The notes: a model not told the origin generated them from the letters alone. Numbered from the stretch's first letter, positions 35,732 through 46,202 are shown. The stretch is DNA of 64,000 bases from Paenibacillus sinopodophylli (GCF_005930355.1 NZ_VDBO01000006.1:1-64000); one strand, 5' to 3'. Made by a program: numbers and translations.

Positions 35732-37711
35732 ATGCATACACGGATAACGACAGCTTTAGCAGAGCACTGGCAGTTTCAAGCGGATGCTGATGGCATTGGT
35801 ATGGGAGAGAAATGGTTCGAACACGGTTTACCGAGTGCCCGAAGCGTACGCATTCCCCATACATGGAATGTAGAGGAAGGTCTCGAGGAGTATCGAGGAC
35901 TTGCGTGGTACAACTGTGAGTTTCATATCCCTCATGAGTATGAGGGGAGGATCATTCGTCTTCAGTTCGATGCGGTATATCGGGATTCGGTTATATGGGT
36001 GAACGGGCGTCAGGCTGGGAAGCATGGAGGCTCTGGATATACGGCATTCACGATCGAAATCTCAGATTACGTGGTTTACGGGCAGTCCAATCGGCTCGTC
36101 GTCTCTGTTTCCAATGAAAATAGTGAGACGGCTTTGCCGATTCGCAACAGCTTTGATTGGGCGGATGACGGGGGCATTATCCGTGGCGTATCCATGATTG
36201 TGACGGGAGCGGCAGCCATCGACTACGTGAAGCTGGATGCGATTCCCGTTTTTACTGGCCCTGAGCATTCTGTACAGGAAGGCATTCTGAATGGCCAAAT
36301 CAAGCTGTGGAAGATCCCAATAGACGAGCAACTGCCGATTACGGTGATCCTGTCCGTTTGGCGGGAAGATGTGTTAATCGGCAGAGAGCGTTATGAAGCA
36401 TATCCACAGGATGGTAAGCTGCAGTTGAAGGAAATGAGAATAGACAAGCCAGCACTTTGGCATTTCGACCATCCTAACTTGTATAACGTACATGTTGCGC
36501 TTGTAACAGCGGGCAATGAAACAGATCGCATGTTAATAAATGTAGGCTTTCGCGAGATTCGAACGGCCGGTCATCAGTTGCTGCTCAATCGTGAGCCTGT
36601 GCGGTTAATGGGCGTAGAATGGATGCCAGGCTCCCATCCCGATAGGGGCGTGGCAGAGACGGAGGAGCAGCTTATAGAGGTGCTGGAGCAAATCAAGCAC
36701 GCAAACTGCGTAATTACGAGATTCCACTGGCAGCAGGACAGCCGTCTGCTGGATTGGTGTGACCGAAACGGTCTTCTCGTGCAAGAGGAGATCCCGCATT
36801 GGCAGCAGCCAGCAGAGCCAGATGAAAGCTTGCTTCCACTTGCGAAACAGCATGCAGAGGAAATGATTCTCCGGCATTACAATCACCCGTCTATTTATGC
36901 ATGGGGGATGGGCAACGAGGTGGATGGGCAGGACGAGCGTACAGTTCATTACATGAAACAGCTTAAGTCCTACATGTTAACGCTTGACGAGCATCGCTTT
37001 ATTAATTATGTGAGCAACTCGGTTCATTTCAAGCCGGACATCGATGCAACTGGTACGGGTGATCTGCTGATGTGGAATGATTATATCGGAACCTGGCATG
37101 GTGATCTGGACATGGTGGAGGTCATTCAAAGCATCGATAATGCCTATCCAGATAAACCGCTTATCGTAGCGGAGTATGGCTTATGTGAGCCAGCTTTTAC
37201 AGGCGGAGATGAACGAAGGATCAACATTTTGCAGGAAAAGACGGAGGAATACCGCAAGCATGAGGGTATTGCAGCGCTTATTTTTTTCAGCCTAAATGAT
37301 TACCGCACGCAAATGGGAGAAGAGGGTACAGGCAGGCTGCGGCAGCGGGTGCATGGGACAACCGATCTGTACGGCAACCCTAAGCCTTCCTACCAAGCGC
37401 TGCGTGAGATTGGCTCGCCGATTGCCGTAAAGCAGGCCACTTTGAAGAAAGAGAAAGAACTGTCGGTAGTGTTGTCTGTTCGGAATGATATTCCTAAGCA
37501 CGCTGTCAATGGATACCGGTTCATCCTTATTAGCTCGGACGGAAGCCGCAGCGAATATGCGATTCCACTGATGCAGCCAGGCGAAGAGTACCGCTTGGTC
37601 ATTACGAAGGACGATGTGGAGGTACGCCCGTCATTTGCAGGTGAGCTCCATTTCGATATCCTCCGGCCGACTGGTTTTTCAGCGTGCAAAGGTTTGCTGA
37701 ATCTAGTCTAA
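35732..37711 (+). CDS. GH2 family beta-galactosidase/beta-glucuronidase-like enzyme
   Basis: 659 residues, cytoplasmic. The N-terminal sugar-binding jelly roll has RIPHTWNVEEGLEEYRGLAWY and VYRDSVIWVNGRQAGKHGGSGYT. An Ig-like domain follows, then a TIM barrel with YAWGMGNEVDG (acid/base Glu396) and IVAEYGLCE (nucleophile Glu481). It is a retaining beta-glycosidase. GH2 substrate class cannot be fixed from motifs alone; galactosides or glucuronides are both possible. ATG 35732 is preferred, since ATG 35720 nearly abuts the AAAGGA site. It follows the DUF5107-TPR gene and precedes the GH35 gene, apparently one operon. Confidence 0.88.
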   Translation: MHTRITTALAEHWQFQADADGIGMGEKWFEHGLPSARSVRIPHTWNVEEGLEEYRGLAWYNCEFHIPHEYEGRIIRLQFDAVYRDSVIWVNGRQAGKHGGSGYTAFTIEISDYVVYGQSNRLVVSVSNENSETALPIRNSFDWADDGGIIRGVSMIVTGAAAIDYVKLDAIPVFTGPEHSVQEGILNGQIKLWKIPIDEQLPITVILSVWREDVLIGRERYEAYPQDGKLQLKEMRIDKPALWHFDHPNLYNVHVALVTAGNETDRMLINVGFREIRTAGHQLLLNREPVRLMGVEWMPGSHPDRGVAETEEQLIEVLEQIKHANCVITRFHWQQDSRLLDWCDRNGLLVQEEIPHWQQPAEPDESLLPLAKQHAEEMILRHYNHPSIYAWGMGNEVDGQDERTVHYMKQLKSYMLTLDEHRFINYVSNSVHFKPDIDATGTGDLLMWNDYIGTWHGDLDMVEVIQSIDNAYPDKPLIVAEYGLCEPAFTGGDERRINILQEKTEEYRKHEGIAALIFFSLNDYRTQMGEEGTGRLRQRVHGTTDLYGNPKPSYQALREIGSPIAVKQATLKKEKELSVVLSVRNDIPKHAVNGYRFILISSDGSRSEYAIPLMQPGEEYRLVITKDDVEVRPSFAGELHFDILRPTGFSACKGLLNLV

Positions 37712-37782
37712 AGCGAACTAGCTGCCAAGGCTGCGTTATAAAATAATAATTAAAGATGCTGGCTCAGAGAGGAAGCAAACCA

Positions 37783-40098
37783 ATGACAACTTATTCACTC
37801 AAGCTGGACGGTCCTAACAAAGAGATTAAGCCAGGCAAACTGGCAGGTAATAGAGGTACGAACCCTAAGGGAGAAAGCTTTGGTTTTACTAATTTTTATA
37901 TGCTGCGCAATGAACTGCCGATTATTCCAGTCGTTGGCGAATTCCACTTTTCACGGTTCTCTTACTTGCACTGGGAGGAAGAATTGCTGAAGATGAAGGC
38001 TGGCGGCGTGAATGTCATCGCGACTTATATTTTCTGGAACTATCATGAGGAAGAGGAAGGCAGCTTCAATTGGAACGAGAATCGGAACCTGCGGCACTTC
38101 GTCGATCTGTGTGCAAAGCATGAGCTGCCTTTGGTACTCCGTATCGGACCTTTCTGTCATGGGGAAGTCAGAAACGGGGGCATCCCGGATTGGGTATTCG
38201 AGAAGCCGCTTGAGATTCGCTCGAATGACGAGCTGTATCTCTTCTATGCGAGACGTCTTTACCGTCAAATTGCGAAGCAGGTAAAGGGCAGTCTGTTCGC
38301 AGAGGGAGGACCGATTATTGCTGTGCAGCTTGAGAACGAGTTCATGCACTGTGGTGCGCCGCTTGATTCTTGGGGATATAAAGCCGGCATATTCATGAGT
38401 TCGGGGAAAGGCGGCAACGAGCATTTGGCCGAGCTTAGACGGCTCGCAGAGGAAACGGGCATCGTGCCTATGTTTTTCACAGCTACTGCATGGGGCGGTG
38501 CTGCGGTGCCAGAGTCGGATACGCTGCCGATGCTTGCAGGCTATGCTTATACGCCATGGATCCCAAACCAGCCGCCGAGCGGCGAGTATATTTATCGTGA
38601 TTTGCATGTGAAACCGTCAGAAGAGGTCAATTACGATACGCTCGATTATCCGGTTGCGTATTGTGAGATGGCAGGCGGCATGCAAGTCAGCTATACAGCC
38701 CGTCCTAATGTGAGCGCAGAAAGTGTAGAAGCGATGACGCTGGTCAAGCTGGCCAGCGGCAGCAATTTATTAGGCTACTATATGTATCACGGCGGCTCCA
38801 ATCCAGTAGGGAAACGCGGCTATCTCAATGAATATGGCCTTCCCAAATTAACCTATGACTATCAATCCCCGCTCGGTGAATTCGGCAGAGTTGGCAAATC
38901 TTATGATCGCATTCGTTCCTTGTCCTTATTTATGGACGCATTCGGATCGATTGTGGCACCGATGGGAACAGTGCTCCCGCAAGGGCAGTCCGCCATTCAC
39001 CCGGAGGACACGGAGTCACTTCGCTGGTGCGTCAGGCAGAAGGATGGCTCGGGATTCTTGTTCCTGAACAACTTCCAAGATCATCTGGAGCTGCCAGACC
39101 GTGAAGAGGTTCGGATCGAGCTGGATACCGCACAAGGGAAAGTCTCATTCCCACACAAAGGTGAATTAACCTTAAAACGTGATGTGTGCGCGGTTCTGCC
39201 TTTCCAACTTGAGCTGGAAGGCGCGCTTATCGTAAGTGCAACCGTTCAACCATTAACGAAGCTGAGTGTGGACGATCAACCTCTTCTCGTCTTTTATGCT
39301 CATCCTTCGCTCGCACCGGAGCTTGTGTTCGCCCGCTCAAGCGTGGCATCGGTTGCGCTTGATGATGCTCAGCTGTCCATCGAAGATGATATTATAGTCG
39401 TAACACCGCGAATCGGCAGGCAGCATGCATGGACAGTAGAGCTGACGAATGGGAATAGGGTTAGCGTTCTCGTCTTATCGAGAGAGGAAGCGCTTAGTAC
39501 CTACAAATTCCGGCTATGGGGCGAGGATAGACTTGTAATTAGCGACAGTCGCTTGTATGCGAAGGATGAACGTCTAATCTCAACCTCTGAGGGACAGGCA
39601 AGCTGGAGCGTATCGATTGCGCCTGAAGTTCCAAAACATCTGCTGCAAGCAAGCGAGGGGACCGTTCAAACAGAACAAGCAGGCATATTCCAAACCTACA
39701 AGATCGAAGTTCCTGTCTATAAGCCGTCCATAACGGTGAACAAACCGCAGGAGAGAAGCGCCCTCGTCGAGCTGGATACGAACTGGCCAAGCCATGTGTC
39801 GGATATATTCCTACAGGTGGAGTACGATGGTGATGTTGCTGCGGCTTACTTGGATAACCGTATGCTTACGGATCATATTCATTACGGAGAGGCTTGGCCA
39901 ATTGGCTTGAAGCAATTCAAGGATGATTTGGAGAACAAGCAGCTGCATCTGTCAATTACACCTTTGCGTAAAGGAACGGTGCACACATTCGTGAACCAAG
40001 CGCTCGTAGAAAGGTTTGAAGGTGTCGAGATCGCAGTCTTCCATCGGATTGAGCCGATCCCTTATTATACGACTGCTTTGTTTCAAGCCTTTCGCTAG
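37783..40098 (+). CDS. GH35 family beta-galactosidase
   Basis: 771 residues with no signal peptide. The TIM barrel begins PVVGEFHFSRF and contains GGVNVIATYIFWNYHE, GPFCHGEVRNGGIPDWV, IIAVQLENEF (acid/base Glu186) and AYCEMAGG (nucleophile Glu295). About 400 residues of beta-rich C-terminal domains follow. It is a retaining enzyme that releases terminal beta-galactose. Start 37783 has AGAGAGGAAG at 7 bases. Together with the GH36 and GH2 enzymes it points to galactose-bearing plant oligosaccharides such as galactan or pectic side chains (inference). Confidence 0.87.
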   Translation: MTTYSLKLDGPNKEIKPGKLAGNRGTNPKGESFGFTNFYMLRNELPIIPVVGEFHFSRFSYLHWEEELLKMKAGGVNVIATYIFWNYHEEEEGSFNWNENRNLRHFVDLCAKHELPLVLRIGPFCHGEVRNGGIPDWVFEKPLEIRSNDELYLFYARRLYRQIAKQVKGSLFAEGGPIIAVQLENEFMHCGAPLDSWGYKAGIFMSSGKGGNEHLAELRRLAEETGIVPMFFTATAWGGAAVPESDTLPMLAGYAYTPWIPNQPPSGEYIYRDLHVKPSEEVNYDTLDYPVAYCEMAGGMQVSYTARPNVSAESVEAMTLVKLASGSNLLGYYMYHGGSNPVGKRGYLNEYGLPKLTYDYQSPLGEFGRVGKSYDRIRSLSLFMDAFGSIVAPMGTVLPQGQSAIHPEDTESLRWCVRQKDGSGFLFLNNFQDHLELPDREEVRIELDTAQGKVSFPHKGELTLKRDVCAVLPFQLELEGALIVSATVQPLTKLSVDDQPLLVFYAHPSLAPELVFARSSVASVALDDAQLSIEDDIIVVTPRIGRQHAWTVELTNGNRVSVLVLSREEALSTYKFRLWGEDRLVISDSRLYAKDERLISTSEGQASWSVSIAPEVPKHLLQASEGTVQTEQAGIFQTYKIEVPVYKPSITVNKPQERSALVELDTNWPSHVSDIFLQVEYDGDVAAAYLDNRMLTDHIHYGEAWPIGLKQFKDDLENKQLHLSITPLRKGTVHTFVNQALVERFEGVEIAVFHRIEPIPYYTTALFQAFR

Positions 40099-40106
40099 TA
40101 TTGAAG

Positions 40107-40147
40107 AAACCGGAGTATAGGCAAATTAGCCTAAGCTTCGGTTTTTT
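40107..40147 (+). terminator. Terminator of the glycosidase operon
   Basis: AAACCG..TATAGGC pairs with GCCTAAG..CGGTTT around ATTA-type loop bases, followed by seven T residues. It sits right after the GH35 stop and separates it from the second YesM-YesN unit. Confidence 0.85.
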
Positions 40148-40306
40148 TATGTTTCTAATGAGATCGTTCTCAAAAGTTTATCAAAACATTGCATATATTT
40201 TAATTTTACAGCTTGCTATATAATAAGTGTCCACGTATGGTGAAGAGGGCGGGGGAATTTGCAATCCAGCAGCCCATACCACATCAAGCAAAGGTGCGAT
40301 ACCGAC

Positions 40307-42031
40307 ATGCCGAAAATCAATTTGTTTACCAAAATCGTCGCCTTGATTCTAGTTATGCTGACGCCGATTCTGCTCCTATATTTCTATTCCAACAAAACGA
40401 GTACAGATGTGCTTCGCGAAGAGCTGAATAAATCGAATACGAATCAGCTAGTCTTTTTCCAAAATGAAGTCAATACGACGATCGATTCTTTGGCGATTTG
40501 GCCGGACCTGCTCATTCAAGATCCAGATATTTCCTCTCTTCGTGATTATTTTACCGAAATGGATGAACTGAGCTTGAGCACGATTACGTTAATCAAAAGA
40601 ATTCAAATGAAGCTGGCCATTCAGGAAAACTCTTCCAAATGGCGCAGCAGCCTGCATATCTACTCACCCATTCTGCACCGGGATATTACAGACAGTGATG
40701 TCGTTATGTATGATGATGCCGATTTGAAAAAACGATTGAAGCCTGGCTGGCAGGTGAAGTCGATTAACGATGGACAGAGTGGGCAGTTCGTCTTCTCTCG
40801 CTATGCGGTAACCCCCTATTCCAGCTATTTGGACCCGAGCGGTGCAAACCTTATTATTGAAGTGCAATTCGACAGCTCGAACATCAAGGATATGCTGGAT
40901 AAGTTCAAGAGCGGCGGGCGTAGAGAGCCATTCTATTATATGGAAAGTGTAGGCACTATCTTCAATCGCTCGGTAGATAAGGTGCTTACGGAACAAATTC
41001 TGACCGTCTTGAGAGCAGAACCGCTGCGCAATCAGGAAAGCAGAACCGTTGAGGTAGGAGAAGAAAAGTATATGGTCAATATCGTCAAATCTGAAACGAT
41101 TGGCTGGTATTTGATCGATTATATTCCCATATCCGAAATTATTCGTCCGATTCAGAAAACGAACCAGCTGTTCTACGTTTCTATGGCATGCTTGCTGCTG
41201 CTTTGCTGTACCGCAGCTTATCTCTTGTACGCACAGGTTCAGGTACCTATTAAGCGACTCATCATCGGCTTCCAGAAGCTGAAAAACGGTGATTATTCGG
41301 TAAGGATGAAGCCGCGCGGGAGAAGTGAGTTCGGTTTTCTATATACACGATTCAATCTGATGGTTGCCCAAATCCAAGAGCTGTTTGAAACGGTTTATTT
41401 GGAAAAAATTCATGTGCGCGAAGCTCGGCTGAAGCAGCTGCAATCGCAAATCAACCCCCATTTCTTCTATAATTGTTTCTCGTTTATCTCAAGCATGGCG
41501 AAGCTGGAACGCAACGAAGCCGTTGTCGCTATGTCTCATCATCTATCGAATTATTACCGTTACACGACTAGACAGGAACGAGATCTGGTCGCAATGTCGG
41601 AGGAAATTAATTTCGTCACCAGCTATTTGGAAATTCAGAAGATGCGTATGGAGCGGCTTCGTTATTCTATTGATATGCCACCTGACATGGAACATTTGGA
41701 AATTCCACCACTAATGCTGCAGCCGCTTGTCGAGAATGCTGTTATTCATGGCATGGAGGCATGGTCTGATGCTTCGAGCATTCGTATTACCGGAGAGTGG
41801 ATCTCGGATGGCGCTAGACTGATCGTTGAAGATGACGGCAAAGGGATGAGCGCAGAGGATATGCGGATTCTCCAGCTCAAGATGCGGGATCAAATGGATG
41901 AAAATATGGGCTGCGGATTATGGAATGTACATCAGCGCATGCATTTGCGATTCCGCGGAACCGCAGGTGTTAGCTTCACCTCCTCCGAGCTTGGAGGACT
42001 AAAGGTTACGATTAGTTGGTCAACAGCTTAG
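40307..42031 (+). CDS. YesM-type sensor histidine kinase
   Basis: 574 residues. Membrane helix 1 (LFTKIVALILVMLTPILLLYFY) and helix 2 (about 287-308, LFYVSMACLLLLCCTAAYLLYA) flank an extracellular sensor. HAMP, then QINPHFFYNCFSFISSMAK (His385), and a HATPase with PLVENAVIHGM and DDGKGM follow. Start 40307 has AAAGGTG at 8 bases; an upstream TTG at 40259 would extend the protein by 16 residues. The response-regulator gene follows after 18 bases. Confidence 0.93.
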   Translation: MPKINLFTKIVALILVMLTPILLLYFYSNKTSTDVLREELNKSNTNQLVFFQNEVNTTIDSLAIWPDLLIQDPDISSLRDYFTEMDELSLSTITLIKRIQMKLAIQENSSKWRSSLHIYSPILHRDITDSDVVMYDDADLKKRLKPGWQVKSINDGQSGQFVFSRYAVTPYSSYLDPSGANLIIEVQFDSSNIKDMLDKFKSGGRREPFYYMESVGTIFNRSVDKVLTEQILTVLRAEPLRNQESRTVEVGEEKYMVNIVKSETIGWYLIDYIPISEIIRPIQKTNQLFYVSMACLLLLCCTAAYLLYAQVQVPIKRLIIGFQKLKNGDYSVRMKPRGRSEFGFLYTRFNLMVAQIQELFETVYLEKIHVREARLKQLQSQINPHFFYNCFSFISSMAKLERNEAVVAMSHHLSNYYRYTTRQERDLVAMSEEINFVTSYLEIQKMRMERLRYSIDMPPDMEHLEIPPLMLQPLVENAVIHGMEAWSDASSIRITGEWISDGARLIVEDDGKGMSAEDMRILQLKMRDQMDENMGCGLWNVHQRMHLRFRGTAGVSFTSSELGGLKVTISWSTA

Positions 42032-42049
42032 AGAAAGAAGGGATTTGCA

Positions 42050-43690
42050 ATGATTGAAATTCTATTAATCGATGATGAATCATACGTAACCGGAAGCTTG
42101 GAGAAAACGATTCCGTGGTCCGCGATGGGCGTGAAGAGCGTCTATCAAGCTGCCTCTGCCTTCGAAGCGCTGGAACTGCTGGAGGAGAACGCCATTGATA
42201 TCGTCGTTACCGACATTGCGATGCCGGAGATGAACGGTTTGGAGCTTGTTCAGGAAATTGGACAGCGCTGGCCGCATATCAAATGCGTACTGCTTACGGG
42301 ACATTCCGATTTTGATTATGCGAAAAAGGCTGTGCAGCTGCAGGCGTTCGATTACATTCTGAAGCCGGTTAATGACGACGAATTCGTCAAAACGGTTTCT
42401 AGTGCAATTAAGGCGCTGAAGGACGAATGGGAGCAAGCGGAGAAATATCAACAGCTGCTGTATGACCGCAAGTCGGATTTCAAGGTGCTTCGTGCGAATT
42501 TTATGGTTGATCTGGTGCTGGGGAGACAGCTGTCTCCGAAAACGATTAAGGAAAAGTTATCACAGTATGAGATTCCGCTTGTGATCGAGCGCCCGACTGT
42601 TATGATGCTGGTGCAATTAGGCAAGCAATTCGCACATTTGGATTACCATTCGGCCTCACTGATGGAATTCGCCGTAGGTAATATTGCAGAGGAATCGTTT
42701 GCTAGTGATTACAACGTATGGCATTGCAAAGCGCCTCATGAGTATTTGCTAATTATAGCGCAGCCGAAAGATGAGTCAGGGGCAATACGCGAGTACAGCG
42801 CAGAGAGTCACACCTTACGCAAAACGAAGCTGGTGGAAGCAACGAGGATTCTTCGTGCGAATGTCAGCAATTATCTGAAAGGAGAAATCTCGATTGTGGT
42901 TACCGATTGGTTTGAGTTCCCCTCATCCATTACAACGGCATACCGTGCGGGTCTCGGTGCGATGTTCATCATTGCCAACGAGGAGCAGCAATCGATCCAA
43001 TTTCTTGAAGATCGTGTGACCCAAGATCATACCTTCGTGAAATCAATGGAAATCTTATATAAGCCGCCGACGATGATTGCGCTGCTTGAATCCAAACGAT
43101 GGGATGCGGTGGAGCAGAAGATTAGAGATGTATTCGCTGATTTGAAGCAAACCCGTTATTCGAGAGAACATCTTTATGAGGTCTATTTGGCGCTTACAAA
43201 CGCCTTTATGTATATTGCACATCGTCAGGGACAATATGTATCGCAGATAAACGAGCTGGGTATCGATTTTATTGTGGATCAGGCCATGGTCTTGTCTCCG
43301 GATCGCTTGGAGGAGTGGGCAATCAGTGTACTTCATAAGCTTCAAAGTGAGCTTTCGGTGAAAGAAGAAAGCTCCAAAAGCTTCGTTGTGAAGCAGGTGC
43401 AGGAAATCGTAGCCACTAATCTTAGTCAGGATACGACGGTAAAGACGATTGCCGATCGTGTTTTCCTGCATCCGGTTTATCTCTCCAAATTGTTCAAGGA
43501 TGAAACAGGAGAGAGCTTGAGTGAGTGGATCATCGGCATGAAGATGGAGCGGGCGCTTTATTTGCTCAAAAATACGAACAAAAAAATTTACGAAATTACG
43601 AGCGAATTAGGCTACCAGAATCCGCAATATTTCAGCAAAACATTCAAAAAATATTATGGCATGACGCCACAGGAGTTCCGAGAGCAATAA
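42050..43690 (+). CDS. YesN-type response regulator with AraC DNA-binding domain
   Basis: 546 residues. The receiver has LLIDDE, Asp55 in VVTDIAMPEMNG and Lys in ILKPVND. The central region is variable, and the C-terminal AraC pair of helix-turn-helices (VKTIADRVFLHPVYLSKLFKDETGE ... IYEITSELGYQNPQYFSKTFKKYYG) ends TPQEFREQ. AAGGGAT precedes the ATG. It probably controls the following binding-protein gene and perhaps the glycosidases upstream. Confidence 0.94.
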   Translation: MIEILLIDDESYVTGSLEKTIPWSAMGVKSVYQAASAFEALELLEENAIDIVVTDIAMPEMNGLELVQEIGQRWPHIKCVLLTGHSDFDYAKKAVQLQAFDYILKPVNDDEFVKTVSSAIKALKDEWEQAEKYQQLLYDRKSDFKVLRANFMVDLVLGRQLSPKTIKEKLSQYEIPLVIERPTVMMLVQLGKQFAHLDYHSASLMEFAVGNIAEESFASDYNVWHCKAPHEYLLIIAQPKDESGAIREYSAESHTLRKTKLVEATRILRANVSNYLKGEISIVVTDWFEFPSSITTAYRAGLGAMFIIANEEQQSIQFLEDRVTQDHTFVKSMEILYKPPTMIALLESKRWDAVEQKIRDVFADLKQTRYSREHLYEVYLALTNAFMYIAHRQGQYVSQINELGIDFIVDQAMVLSPDRLEEWAISVLHKLQSELSVKEESSKSFVVKQVQEIVATNLSQDTTVKTIADRVFLHPVYLSKLFKDETGESLSEWIIGMKMERALYLLKNTNKKIYEITSELGYQNPQYFSKTFKKYYGMTPQEFREQ

Positions 43691-43728
43691 AGATTTCGCG
43701 TACACCATAATCAAGAAGGGGAGTACAA

Positions 43729-45426
43729 ATGAGTGCAATCATAAAAAAACGGTTCGCGTTTACCATTTGTATGCTGCTCATCGTCTCTGCTGTCATGGGC
43801 TGCTCGAATAGCGGCGATAACCGTGAGCCATCCAATAGAGAGATCGACAACAAGGCGGTGGGCAAGGAAGACCATGTTTACAAAGAGAAATATGATCCAC
43901 CAGTTACCATTACGACTGTATGGGGAGTTGACCCTGCGCTCACGTTCCGTGAAGGCGAAACGATTGAGAACAATGTGGCAACCAAATGGGCGTTAGATAC
44001 GTTAGGCATTAAAGTAGAATCGCTTTGGTCTGTTACAGACACGAATGGAGCATTTGCGACTAAATTGCGTCTGGCTATGTCATCTGGACAAAAGATGCCG
44101 GATGTAGCCGTTATTGGAGACAAGCTGCTTGCCCAGGATCTCATCGATTCAGGTATGTTCCAAGACGCTGGGGCGCTGTTCGATAAATATGCAAACGAGA
44201 AATGGAAAGCAGCTATGAGCCTTGACCCAGGCGTCTGGAACGCATATATCAAAGACGGCAAACGCATAGGTATTCCGCTGCTTGATTACGCCTATAACAA
44301 TGATTACGTGTTATGGATTCGGCAGGATTGGCTGGATAAATTGAAGCTGGAGGCTCCAAAAACGATAACGGAGCTTGAAGTTGTTATGGATGCTTTCAAG
44401 AACAGCAATCCGCAGGGATTGGCACCAGATCAGGTTGTTCCGCTGAGCATTGGTTTCAAGACGTCGATGAGTACGTGGATGGGTGATCCATCATGGGTAT
44501 TCGGGGCATACGGTACACTGCCCGCTCAATGGAATACAGCAGCAGATGGAACATTGGAGTATGGCTCTACTAATCCTGGTATGAAGGAAGGTCTAATCAA
44601 GCTGAAAGAATGGCGCGACAAGGGCTACATTCCGAATGAAGCAGCGCTGTGGGACGAGAATAAAACCTCTGAACCAGCAGTAGCGGGAACAGCAGGCATT
44701 ATTCCTGGACCTTATTGGATGAGCGGATGGCCTCTTCTGGATACAGCGAATAACGCCGAAGGCGCAGTATGGAAGCCTTACGCTATTCCTACAGGAAAAG
44801 ACGGAATGGCGATGCGCCATGGCACGCATTTTGTAAACGGTGTTATTCTAATTAACAAAGAGATGGCTAATCCTGAAGCTTTCTTTACCTATCAGAATTA
44901 TTTGTTTGAGTATCTGGCTGATCCACAGGCTGGCAGCCCATTCGAGCTGGGTGCTTTCGAAGGCTATGATTACGCTCTGGATGCAAATGGAAAGCCTTTG
45001 TATGTAGCTGATGTGCCGGGCGGCTCCATAACGGCTCCGTTTCGTTACTTTATCGTACGTGACGGCGCTCGAATACCAGATGCACAGTTCAAAGCGTTGC
45101 TGAATCTAGCGGCAGGCAAGGAAGCGACCACGACGCGTGAGAAAGAGATCGTAACGCAATATGGACCACAAACCGCTTACGCAGCTACTGTCGTGCTTGC
45201 GCAAGAAGCGATCTCCAAAAAAGATATGTTTGCAGGTCCGTCCACGAAAACAATGAAATCGCGGATGGATTATTTGAAAAAAATGGAATCGCAAACGTTT
45301 AATGAAATCATATACGGCGAGAAGCCGGCAACTGCCTTCGATGAGTTTGTGAAAAGTTGGAAATCATCCGGCGGCGACGAGATAACGAGAGAAGTGAATG
45401 AGTGGTATTCGAACGTAGAGAAATAA
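43729..45426 (+). CDS. Orphan extracellular solute-binding lipoprotein
   Basis: 565 residues with a lipoprotein signal ending in lipobox VMGC and a spacer rich in Asn/Ser/Arg. The body is an LplA-type sugar-binding protein (ITTVWGVDPALTFREGE, LRLAMSSGQKMPDVAVIGD, C-terminal FDEFVKSWKSSGGDEITREVNEWY). AAGGGGAG precedes the ATG. It follows its sensor kinase and regulator, but no permeases accompany it, unlike the first importer. It may serve that importer or feed the kinase as an extracytoplasmic sensor (inference). Confidence 0.92.
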   Translation: MSAIIKKRFAFTICMLLIVSAVMGCSNSGDNREPSNREIDNKAVGKEDHVYKEKYDPPVTITTVWGVDPALTFREGETIENNVATKWALDTLGIKVESLWSVTDTNGAFATKLRLAMSSGQKMPDVAVIGDKLLAQDLIDSGMFQDAGALFDKYANEKWKAAMSLDPGVWNAYIKDGKRIGIPLLDYAYNNDYVLWIRQDWLDKLKLEAPKTITELEVVMDAFKNSNPQGLAPDQVVPLSIGFKTSMSTWMGDPSWVFGAYGTLPAQWNTAADGTLEYGSTNPGMKEGLIKLKEWRDKGYIPNEAALWDENKTSEPAVAGTAGIIPGPYWMSGWPLLDTANNAEGAVWKPYAIPTGKDGMAMRHGTHFVNGVILINKEMANPEAFFTYQNYLFEYLADPQAGSPFELGAFEGYDYALDANGKPLYVADVPGGSITAPFRYFIVRDGARIPDAQFKALLNLAAGKEATTTREKEIVTQYGPQTAYAATVVLAQEAISKKDMFAGPSTKTMKSRMDYLKKMESQTFNEIIYGEKPATAFDEFVKSWKSSGGDEITREVNEWYSNVEK

Positions 45427-45444
45427 GCATGATGATTGGAATAC

Positions 45445-45469
45445 GGTCCCTATTAGGGGCCTTTTTTTG
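45445..45469 (+). terminator. Terminator after the orphan binding lipoprotein
   Basis: The stem GGTCCC/GGGGCC (45445-45461, loop TATTA) is followed by a run of seven or more T residues. Confidence 0.85.
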
Positions 45470-45583
45470 TTCACGCTAGGCGAAAGGGGGCATGAGTACT
45501 ATGAATCCCGAATGAAAGAGCAATATTTCAAACATCTCCTTGTGATATAACTAATCATGAATTGAAAACAAGGAGATGAAGGT

Positions 45584-46071
45584 ATGAGTAAGTTGAAAGG
45601 TAAAATTGCTTTAGTAACCGGTGCAAGCCGGGGAATCGGTCGTGGCATTGCGTTACGTTTGGCACAGGAGGGTGCAGTCGTCGCCGTACACTATGGGAAA
45701 AGGGAAAGCGTCTAAAGGATGGCGGCCGCATAATCAATATCTCATCGTTTGTTACACGCGCAGCCTCTCCTAGTGTTTTCACCTACATCATATCCAAAGG
45801 TGCACTTGACACGCTTACACTCGTCTTGGCTCAGCAGCTTGGGCACCGTAATATTACGGTGAATGCTATCCAGCCTGGTATTATTAATACAGAAATGAAT
45901 GCTGGAACTTTGCAAGATCCGAGTGGACAGGATTTTGCTGCTGATCTTTCAACCTTCAAAAGGTGGGGAGAGCCTGAAGATGTGGCGGATATTGCCGCTT
46001 TTCTTGCTTCATCGGACAGCCGCTGGGTAACCGGTCAATTGATTGATGCAAGTGGCGGATCTCATCTGTAA
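45584..46071 (+). pseudogene. SDR family oxidoreductase with internal deletion
   Basis: The gene starts normally at 45584 (RBS AAGGAGATG) with the Rossmann entry GKIALVTGASRGIGRGIALRL, but meets TAA at 45713-45715 just after AVVAVHYGKR. In the +1 frame the sequence resumes at GGRIINISS and runs through the active-site segment YIISKGALD and the PGIINTEM loop to the ending WVTGQLIDASGGSHL. About 85 codons between the NAD-binding region and the GGRI strand are missing, and the join is out of frame. The YxxxK Tyr and Lys survive, but the protein cannot be made whole. A GTG or TTG in the second half could start only a fragment. Confidence 0.85.
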
Positions 46072-46202
46072 GTACGGGATCGGAAATCCAACTGAAAAGC
46101 CATTGATTTCTGTTGTTTGATAAAACTATATCTGCCGTCTATAAACGAAAGTACAATTGCTAGAGGGATTCTGTTCATAAAGTAAGATGAGGTGAACAGA
46201 TC

